This document shows positions 7,539 to 12,920 of a stretch of 12,920 bases of DNA, piece by piece (the stretch's first letter is position 1; each line of letters begins with the position of its first letter). Source of the stretch: Treponema sp. (lineage in GTDB: Bacteria; Spirochaetota; Spirochaetia; Treponematales; Treponemataceae). The stretch is taken from the NCBI GenBank assembly GCA_016282455.1, contig JAEEKM010000307.1, positions 1 through 12,920 on the forward strand, in the 5' to 3' direction. The notes beneath the pieces are model-generated. The model was given only the letters and a program-made list of their open reading frames with translations. It was not told where the DNA came from and did no database searches. The position numbers were made by a program, and so were the translations under genes.

Positions 7539-7615
7539 AACTCAAGGTTTTTATGGGGCTGGCCTAAGGTCATTCCCTTGATACGATAAATAAATTTTGA
7601 CAAGAGAGGTCATTG
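7539..7615 (+). promoter_or_regulatory. Intergenic leader before the V-ATPase operon
   Basis: This 77-base non-coding gap separates galM from atpE and is the expected place for the operon promoter. It contains a TCAAGG/CCTTGA inverted repeat (7542–7547 and 7576–7581) and a direct repeat of AGGTCATT (7567–7574 and 7607–7614). The second copy of the direct repeat overlaps the atpE ribosome site AGAGAGG (7603–7609). An A/T-rich stretch lies at 7581–7597. I found no convincing paired -35 and -10 boxes. TTGACA at 7597–7602 is too close to the start codon to serve as a -35 for this gene. Confidence 0.35.
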
Positions 7616-8236
7616 ATGGACGTCCAGTTACAGGAACTGATCGACAAGATCAAAAAAGACGGTGTTGCCAGCGCAGAAACATCAGCTCAGAAAATAATTG
7701 CTGAGGCTGAAAAGAAAGCGGCGGCAATTATCAGCGAGGCGCAGGAGAAAGCTGACGGCATCATTAAAAATGCCAAGGCAGAAACTGAGCGCATGGAAAA
7801 GGCCAGTGAAGATGCCATTACACAGGCAGGCCGCAATCTGATTATTTCTTTCCGTGACGGAATAAACAGGGAACTTTCTGCTCTTGTTAATGCAAAGACA
7901 GAGGCTGCCCTTGACAAAGACGCCCTCAAGAAAATTGTTCCTGAGGCAGTAAAGGCTTGGGCTGCAAATCCAAATGCTTCTGATATTACAGTTCTTCTTT
8001 CTGCAAAAGATCTTTCTGCAGTTGAGGCAGATATTTCTGCTTCTCTCAAGAATGAGATTGCAAAGGGACTTGAGATCAAGAGTGATGCATCCCTTTCTTC
8101 AGGTTTCCGCATTGGAACAAAAGACGGTTCTGCCTTCTATGATTTCAGTGCAGAAGAAGTTGCAGGTCTTTTCAGTGCATACCTGAACCCCCGCACTACA
8201 GCGCTCATGCAGAATGCAGCGAAGGACATTCAGTAG
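7616..8236 (+). CDS. atpE: V/A-type ATPase subunit E (peripheral stalk)
   Basis: A 206-residue subunit E, part of the peripheral stalk that braces the catalytic head against rotation. The first half is a long Ala/Lys/Glu-rich helix (AQKIIAEAEKKAAAIISEAQ and onward to about residue 75), typical of E and H stalk subunits. The second half is a mixed alpha/beta domain, with EEVAGLFSAYLNPR near the C-terminus as in spirochaete E subunits. ATG 7616 is chosen because AGAGAGG lies 6 bases upstream; a TTG directly before it at 7613 is in frame but less likely. It is the first gene of the operon, and its stop overlaps the next start by one base, suggesting coupled translation. The family call rests on helix pattern, length and operon position. 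Confidence 0.88.
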   Translation: MDVQLQELIDKIKKDGVASAETSAQKIIAEAEKKAAAIISEAQEKADGIIKNAKAETERMEKASEDAITQAGRNLIISFRDGINRELSALVNAKTEAALDKDALKKIVPEAVKAWAANPNASDITVLLSAKDLSAVEADISASLKNEIAKGLEIKSDASLSSGFRIGTKDGSAFYDFSAEEVAGLFSAYLNPRTTALMQNAAKDIQ

Positions 8237-8784
8237 TGGAAAAATTGTACTATTTGGTCGCCCAGCTGCCGTCCTTCACGGTGAGTGACGATGCGAATCA
8301 AAAGCTTCCCATTACCACGGAATATTTCCGTGACCTTTGTACCCGTTTTATGCTCCCCGCGCATGCAGAACAGGCACAGAAGCTTTCGCTTACGCCCCAC
8401 CTGGCTACGGCTCCTACAGGCTCCGCATTCCTTGACCAGTGGTACGAGAAAGAACGTAACCTCCGTCTTGCCCTTGCACAGGTAAGGGCCCTTAAGATGA
8501 AAAAAGATGCGAAGGACATTCCGATTACTTCTGACGGTGAAGTGGTTATGACAGCCCGCACCGCAACAGGTATGGACAGCCCCCTGAGCGCAGAGCAGTT
8601 CCTTAACGAGTACCGTATGAGTGTGCTCGACAAACTTGCTCCCCTCGATCAGTTCTGCACTGATGCAGTGTACAACTACGGGCTTCGTCTTATGCTTGCA
8701 GAGCGTATGAAGAAGTTCTCGCGGGACGAAGGTCTTGCCTCTTACCACAAAATATACGATGAGATTCTGGGAGAAAAGAAATGA
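8236..8784 (+). CDS. DUF2764 family protein of V-ATPase operon
   Basis: A 182-residue protein starting at GTG with the typical opening EKLYYLVAQLPSF (family pattern YYxLVAxLP). DUF2764 proteins are found between atpE and atpA in treponeme-type and Bacteroidetes-type V-ATPase operons. The protein is mostly helical with no membrane segment or signal, so it should be cytoplasmic. Overlaps of 1 base with atpE and 4 bases (ATGA) with atpA show tight translational coupling and imply a product made in step with the ATPase. Its slot is where archaeal-type operons usually carry subunits C and F, so it may be a central-stalk or socket component. That role is inference. The GTG start lacks a strong separate ribosome site, which fits coupling to atpE. 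Confidence 0.82.
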   Translation: MEKLYYLVAQLPSFTVSDDANQKLPITTEYFRDLCTRFMLPAHAEQAQKLSLTPHLATAPTGSAFLDQWYEKERNLRLALAQVRALKMKKDAKDIPITSDGEVVMTARTATGMDSPLSAEQFLNEYRMSVLDKLAPLDQFCTDAVYNYGLRLMLAERMKKFSRDEGLASYHKIYDEILGEKK

Positions 8785-10511
8785 CAGATACAAAAGGCAA
8801 AGTAGTTGCTGTCAACGGAAACATGGTTTCTGTTGAGTTCGACGGAAAGGTATCTCTCAACGAAGTGGGCTATGTCAAAGTAGACGGACAGAGCCTTAAG
8901 GGAGAGGTAATCCGTATCCGCGGCAATACGGCACAGATGCAGATTTATGAAATGACGAAGGGAATCTCCACTGACTGTACAGTGGAATTTACAGGTGACC
9001 TTCTCAGCGTGGAAGTAGGACCTGGTCTTCTTGGACAGGTGTATGACGGTTTGCAGAACCCCCTTCCACTCCTTGCAGAACATTCAGGTTACTTCCTTGA
9101 GCGTGGTGTTTACCTTCCTGCCCTTGATGCAGAAAAACTCTGGGACTTTACACCAACTGCCCAGCCTGGTGCAAAACTCATGGCCGGTGATGCAGTGGGA
9201 ACAGTTCCAGAAGGACCTTTCACTCACAAGATTCAGGTACCATACACTTTCCTTGGAACTTACACCCTTAAGTCAGTTAAGAGTGCAGGTCAGTACAAGA
9301 TTCACGACACCATTGCAACCCTCACAGATGAAAAGGGCAACGACCATGACATCTGCATGAGCTTTAAGTGGCCTGTTAAACGTGCAGTAAACTGCTACGC
9401 AGAGCGCTTAAGCCCCGATGAACCAATGGTTACAAAAGTTCGTCTTATTGACACTTTCTTCCCTGTTGCAAAGGGTGGTACCTACTGTATTCCGGGACCA
9501 TTCGGTGCAGGTAAGACAGTGCTTCAGCATACAACAAGCCGTAACGCAGATGTTGACATTGTGATTATTGCAGCCTGTGGTGAACGTGCAGGTGAGGTTG
9601 TGGAAACCCTTACTGAGTTCCCTGAACTCAAAGACCCCCGCACAGGACGTTCACTTATGGAACGCACAATCATCATCTGTAATACATCTTCCATGCCGGT
9701 GGCATCCCGCGAAGCTTCCTGTTACACAGGTGTGACCCTTGCAGAGTACTACCGCCAGATGGGACTTCACGTTCTTCTTCTTGCAGACTCAACTTCCCGC
9801 TGGGCACAGGCTATGCGTGAAATGTCAGGACGTCTGGAAGAGATTCCCGGAGAGGAAGCATTCCCCGCTTACCTGGAGTCCACGATCGCCGCATTCTATG
9901 AGAGAGCCGGAAAGGTACGCCTGGATGACGGCACGATTGCTTCCATCACCATCGGCGGTACAGTCTCCCCGGCCGGCGGTAACTTCGAAGAGCCTGTGAC
10001 ACAGGCAACACTGAAGGTGGTCGGCGCGTTCCACGGTCTTGCGCGTGAACGTTCGGATGCCCGTAAGTATCCCGCGATCCATCCGGTGGATTCCTGGTCC
10101 AAGTATAAGGGCGTTGTCGATATGGACCGCATTCACAAAGCCCGCGGCGTGCTCATCCGCAGCACGGAAGTCAACCAGATGATGAAGGTCGTCGGTGAGG
10201 AAGGAACTTCCAGCGAAGACTACATCATCTATCAGAAGGGTGAACTCCTGGATGCAGTTTATCTGCAGCAGAACTCCTTCGATCCGATCGACGCGGCCTG
10301 TGAGCCCGAGAGACAGCGCAGGGAATTTGACAGACTCTACGATGCATTGATGAAGACCTACGATATTACAGACAAGAGAGAGATCAGAGGTTTCTTCAAC
10401 CAGCTCAGACAGGAATTCCTCGACTGGCACGGAACCGTGTTCGAGACGCCTGAATTCGAGCAGCAGGAACAGAAGATCACCGACTTGTATATGTCGAAGG
10501 CTATTGACTAA
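8781..10511 (+). CDS. atpA: V/A-type ATPase catalytic subunit A
   Basis: The nucleotide-hydrolysing or ATP-forming subunit of the rotary ATPase head, 576 residues. Early motif GPGLLGQVYDGLQNPL is typical of subunit A. The P-loop GPFGAGKT is at residues 239–246, and ACGERAGEVVETLTEFPEL follows with the expected catalytic Glu region. The Walker B segment is LLLADSTSRWAQAMRE at about 332–347, followed by SGRLEEIPGEEAFPAYLES (349–367). The C-terminal helical domain is complete. Length is close to the family norm and all key residues are present. Codon choice changes sharply from about codon 352 (position 9834), although frame and homology continue; see the separate entry. It starts within the ATGA overlap with the preceding gene and is followed after 15 bases by atpB. 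Confidence 0.96.
   Translation: MTDTKGKVVAVNGNMVSVEFDGKVSLNEVGYVKVDGQSLKGEVIRIRGNTAQMQIYEMTKGISTDCTVEFTGDLLSVEVGPGLLGQVYDGLQNPLPLLAEHSGYFLERGVYLPALDAEKLWDFTPTAQPGAKLMAGDAVGTVPEGPFTHKIQVPYTFLGTYTLKSVKSAGQYKIHDTIATLTDEKGNDHDICMSFKWPVKRAVNCYAERLSPDEPMVTKVRLIDTFFPVAKGGTYCIPGPFGAGKTVLQHTTSRNADVDIVIIAACGERAGEVVETLTEFPELKDPRTGRSLMERTIIICNTSSMPVASREASCYTGVTLAEYYRQMGLHVLLLADSTSRWAQAMREMSGRLEEIPGEEAFPAYLESTIAAFYERAGKVRLDDGTIASITIGGTVSPAGGNFEEPVTQATLKVVGAFHGLARERSDARKYPAIHPVDSWSKYKGVVDMDRIHKARGVLIRSTEVNQMMKVVGEEGTSSEDYIIYQKGELLDAVYLQQNSFDPIDAACEPERQRREFDRLYDALMKTYDITDKREIRGFFNQLRQEFLDWHGTVFETPEFEQQEQKITDLYMSKAID
9834..9884 (+). other. Codon-usage breakpoint within atpA
   Basis: This marks the zone where composition switches. 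Before 9834, atpA uses no CTG leucine codon and about 20 CTT codons, and all 16 arginines are CGT or CGC. From 9834 to the stop there are 6 CTG and 1 CTT, and 7 of 15 arginines are AGA or AGG. Codons ending in CG number 4 in the first 367 codons and 13 in the last 209. These counts were made by hand. The new style continues through atpB, atpD and atpI. The zone encodes the strongly conserved SGRLEEIPGEEAFPAYLES block, where DNA from related operons would be most alike. Confidence 0.75.
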
Positions 10512-10526
10512 GGGGGTCCGGGCAAT

Positions 10527-11822
10527 ATGCAGAAAGTTTATACAAAAATCGAATCAATTGTCGGTAACGTAGTCACCGTACGTGCACCGGGCGTCAGGAA
10601 CGGCGACCTTGCGCTTGTCGGCGACAGTTACGCGAACGTAATCAAGCTGGATAAAGACATGGTATCCCTTCAGGTCTTTGCAGGTGCGCAGGGCGTCAGC
10701 ACGACGGATCCCGTCCGTTTCCTTGGCAGACCGATGATGGTATCCTTCTCAGATCACCTGCTCGGCCGTGTATTTGACGGTGCAGGCGTTCCGAGAGACA
10801 ACGGGCCCGCACTTACAGAGAACATGATCCCGATCGGCGGCCCGTCCTTCAACCCGGCAAAGCGTATTCTTCCCAAGAAGATGATCCGTACCGGTATCCC
10901 GATGATCGACGTATTCAATACGCTGGTCGAGAGCCAGAAGCTCCCGATCTTCTCGATCTCCGGCGAGCCCTATAACCAGCTTCTTTCCAGAATCGCAATG
11001 CAGGCTGAGGTTGATGTCATTATCCTCGGCGGCATGGGTCTGAAGTATGATGACTATATGGAATTCCGCGACACCCTGGAAAAGGGCGGCGCCATGAGCC
11101 ACACCGTCATGTTCATTCATACCGCGGCTGACCCGATCGTTGAATGTACTCTGGTTCCCGATATGTCGCTGGCTGTTGCAGAGCAGTTCGCGCTGACTGG
11201 CAGAAGAGTTCTTGTGCTTCTGACCGATATGACGAACTTTGCCGATGCACAGAAGGAAATGGCGATCACGATGGAGCAGGTGCCTTCCAACCGTGGTTAT
11301 CCCGGTGACCTGTACAGCTGCCTTGCATCCAGATATGAAAAGGCCGTGGATATCGAGGGCGCAGGATCCATCACGATTCTCGGCGTTACTACGATGCCCG
11401 GTGACGATGTCACGCATCCGGTTCCTGACAATACAGGATATATTACAGAGGGCCAGTACTACCTCAAGGGCGGCCACATCGAACCCTTCGGTTCCCTTTC
11501 CCGTCTGAAACAGAATGTCAACGGCGAGACCAGAGATGACCACCGTGCACTCATGGACGGTATGATCCGTCTGTATGCCCAGTACAAGGAGAGTCTTGAG
11601 AAAAAGTCCATGGGCTTCATGATGACCGAGTGGGATGACAAGCTCCTCAAGTACGGCGAGCTGTTCGAGTCGAAGATGATGGACCTGGGTGTTAACATTC
11701 CGCTGGAAGACGCGCTCAATCTGGGATGGGACATCCTTGCAGAGTGTTTCGAGCCGAACGAGACCGGTCTTAAGACAAGTCTGATCAAAGAGAGATGGCC
11801 GAATAAAGATGCTTTGAATTAA
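10527..11822 (+). CDS. atpB: V/A-type ATPase subunit B (non-catalytic)
   Basis: The 431-residue B subunit alternates with A in the head of the rotary ATPase and forms the non-catalytic nucleotide interface. Typical segments are HLLGRVFDGAGVPRDNGPAL, MIRTGIPMIDVFNTLVESQK, DMTNFADAQKEMAITMEQVP, SNRGYPGDLYSCLASRYEKA and TMPGDDVTHPVPDNTGYITE. The P-loop position reads SISGEPYN (143–150), lacking the GKT lysine as expected for B, so this is not a defect. ATG 10527 follows AAGGGGG by about 10 bases. Throughout, leucine CTG, arginine AGA and codons ending in CG are common, unlike the genes before position 9834. The protein itself looks like the treponeme-type B subunit, so any donor carried the same operon class. 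Confidence 0.96.
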   Translation: MQKVYTKIESIVGNVVTVRAPGVRNGDLALVGDSYANVIKLDKDMVSLQVFAGAQGVSTTDPVRFLGRPMMVSFSDHLLGRVFDGAGVPRDNGPALTENMIPIGGPSFNPAKRILPKKMIRTGIPMIDVFNTLVESQKLPIFSISGEPYNQLLSRIAMQAEVDVIILGGMGLKYDDYMEFRDTLEKGGAMSHTVMFIHTAADPIVECTLVPDMSLAVAEQFALTGRRVLVLLTDMTNFADAQKEMAITMEQVPSNRGYPGDLYSCLASRYEKAVDIEGAGSITILGVTTMPGDDVTHPVPDNTGYITEGQYYLKGGHIEPFGSLSRLKQNVNGETRDDHRALMDGMIRLYAQYKESLEKKSMGFMMTEWDDKLLKYGELFESKMMDLGVNIPLEDALNLGWDILAECFEPNETGLKTSLIKERWPNKDALN

Positions 11823-11836
11823 AAAGGAGCGTGTCC

Positions 11837-12445
11837 ATGGCTATCAAACTTACAAAGAATGAACTGAAGAAGCAGAAGGACAACCTCAAACAGTTCCAGC
11901 GCTATCTTCCGACCCTGCAGCTCAAAAAGCAGCAGCTGCAGTCAGTCATTATGAAGATAAAGGCTGAACTTGTGAAGAAGGAAGCCGAACGCGTTCAGAT
12001 GATTGGTGACTTGGACGACTGGGTAGCTGTATTTGCAGAAAATGATCTCTTCGAAGAAAAAATGAAGCTGGATAATCTTGTCCAGCCGGACAGGGTGGTC
12101 ACCAGGGATGACAATATCGCAGGTGTCAAGATCCCGGCTTTCGAAGAGCTGACGTTCAAGGAGATCAATTACGACGTGGACGACTATCCCCTGTGGGTAG
12201 ATACTGCTGTCTTCAAGCTTCGTGAGATCGCCAGACTGGACGCACTGGTCGCAACACTCCGGAAGCAGGTAGAGCTTCTGGATGCGGAACTTCGGACGAC
12301 TTCCCAGAGGGTTAACCTCTTCGAGAAGGTCAAAATACCTGAGGCAAAGGAGAATATCCGTGTCATCCAGGTATATATTGGAGACCAGCAGACAGCGGCC
12401 GTAGTCCGCGGCAAGATCGCGAAGAAGAAACTAGTGGAGGTATAA
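11837..12445 (+). CDS. atpD: V/A-type ATPase subunit D (central rotor stalk)
   Basis: A 202-residue D subunit, the coiled-coil axle that turns inside the A3B3 head. The N-terminal helix begins AIKLTKNELKKQKDNLKQF and continues with RYLPTLQLKKQQLQ, the hallmark of the D subunit in the operon class seen here. The C-terminal helix spans about residues 135–185 and contains ALVATLRKQVELLDAELR and the conserved RVNLFEKVKIPEAKENIR. Between them is a short globular part. ATG 11837 is chosen because AAGGAG lies 7 bases before it; an in-frame GTG at 11831 would leave only 1 base. It is separated from atpB by 14 bases and from atpI by 2 bases. Confidence 0.93.
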   Translation: MAIKLTKNELKKQKDNLKQFQRYLPTLQLKKQQLQSVIMKIKAELVKKEAERVQMIGDLDDWVAVFAENDLFEEKMKLDNLVQPDRVVTRDDNIAGVKIPAFEELTFKEINYDVDDYPLWVDTAVFKLREIARLDALVATLRKQVELLDAELRTTSQRVNLFEKVKIPEAKENIRVIQVYIGDQQTAAVVRGKIAKKKLVEV

Positions 12446-12447
12446 CG

Positions 12448-12920
12448 ATGATTGAGAAAATGAAAATGGTTCACATCGTCACATCTGCCTCCGGTAAAGA
12501 AGAGATGCTCAAAGGTCTCCGGGAGATCGGAATCATGCATCTCGCAGAGAAACAAAATGCGGACCGTAATCTGAGCGACAGCTTCCAGAACCTTTCAAAG
12601 ACGGCAAACGCCCTGAAGGAATATGCCGATCCGAAAGCGAAAGGAAAGCAGAAAGCGGAGATTCTGAGCGACAGCGAATTTGAGGAAATGTACCGCGGCG
12701 TACAGGCGGCCATTGATAAGAAAACCGCCCTTACGCAGACGATCAGCGCCGCAAACACTGAAATTGACAGGATCTCGGCATGGGGAGATTTCTCTCCGCA
12801 AGAGGTGCAGGAACTTAAGGAAGACGGATTTGATTTCCATTTCTACAGAATGGGAAGCAAAGAGTACCAGGACGCTGTGAATGATAAGGACATCCGGCTG
12901 ATCCGGCTCGCCTCCGTCGA
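12448..12920 (+). CDS. atpI: V/A-type ATPase subunit I, N-terminal part (3' truncated)
   Basis: The frame stays open from ATG 12448 to the window end, giving 157 complete codons of what is normally a protein of about 600 residues or more. Subunit I (the a-subunit) joins the peripheral stalk to the membrane and carries the ion half-channels. Only the cytoplasmic N-terminal domain is visible. The opening IEKMKMVHIVTSASGKEEML then LREIGIMHL matches the family pattern of an early beta strand and a GIMHLxE-like motif. Further on is a helical hairpin with DRISAWGDFSPQEVQEL. GTGGAGG (12434–12440) lies 7 bases upstream as ribosome site. The membrane half lies beyond the window, so ion specificity cannot be judged. 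Its position after atpD fits treponeme-type operons. Confidence 0.88.
   Translation, partial: MIEKMKMVHIVTSASGKEEMLKGLREIGIMHLAEKQNADRNLSDSFQNLSKTANALKEYADPKAKGKQKAEILSDSEFEEMYRGVQAAIDKKTALTQTISAANTEIDRISAWGDFSPQEVQELKEDGFDFHFYRMGSKEYQDAVNDKDIRLIRLASV

Noticed and set aside
7565..7589. Possible sigma-28 promoter before atpE (TAAG, then TACGATAA)
   Set aside because: The spacing is 13 bases rather than the usual 14–16, and both boxes have mismatches. A flagellar sigma controlling a housekeeping ATPase would need far better evidence.
10953..10976. Missing P-loop lysine in atpB (SISGEPYN)
   Set aside because: V/A-type B subunits normally lack a catalytic P-loop, so this is expected and not a loss of function.
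9834..12920. Mobile element or genomic island as the cause of the composition change
   Set aside because: No integrase, transposase, target duplication, tRNA or inverted repeat is seen at the switch, and the junction lies in frame within a homologous gene. Allelic replacement or assembly chimerism fits better.
1..12920. CRISPR arrays, tRNA or rRNA genes, insertion sequences
   Set aside because: No regularly spaced repeats, cloverleaf-like segments, rRNA-like sequence or transposase motifs were noticed. Nearly the whole window is accounted for by the coding regions listed.

Overview
The window reads as a piece of a spirochaete chromosome, most likely a gut or rumen Treponema. The first half carries the flhF–flhG–sigma-28 flagellar cluster. 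The second half carries a V/A-type ATPase operon in the order atpE–DUF2764–atpA–atpB–atpD–atpI, the layout I know from treponemes and a few other groups. This assignment rests on gene content and order, because no database search was possible. Nearly all DNA is coding, and every supported gene lies on the + strand.

Positions 1–6456 form one tightly packed flagellar-control cluster. It holds the 3' end of flhF (SRP-type GTPase), flhG (MinD-like ATPase), a two-helix membrane protein of unknown function, the flagellar sigma factor fliA/whiG, a large FapA/DUF342 protein with a Jag-N-like N-terminus, a 116-residue unknown protein overlapping its end, and a single-pass membrane coiled-coil protein. 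The C-terminus of that last protein resembles SwrB/YlxL (DUF6115), which also follows sigD in Bacillus. FlhF and FlhG control where and how many flagella are built, and FliA transcribes late flagellar genes. FapA and the SwrB-like protein are plausible helpers of assembly or export.

Positions 6446–7538 hold galM (aldose 1-epimerase), apparently transcribed from its own promoter as a leaderless mRNA and followed by a weak candidate terminator. A 77-base gap (7539–7615) then leads into the ATPase operon, which continues past the window edge; atpI is truncated.

The most striking signal is inside atpA. From about position 9834 codon choice changes abruptly and stays changed to the window end. 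CTG leucine and AGA arginine codons appear and CTT almost vanishes. The reading frame and protein homology continue intact across the switch. It falls in the most conserved block of the A subunit. This is either homologous replacement of the downstream operon half from a related V-ATPase operon, or a chimeric assembly joined at a conserved stretch. The sequence alone cannot separate the two.
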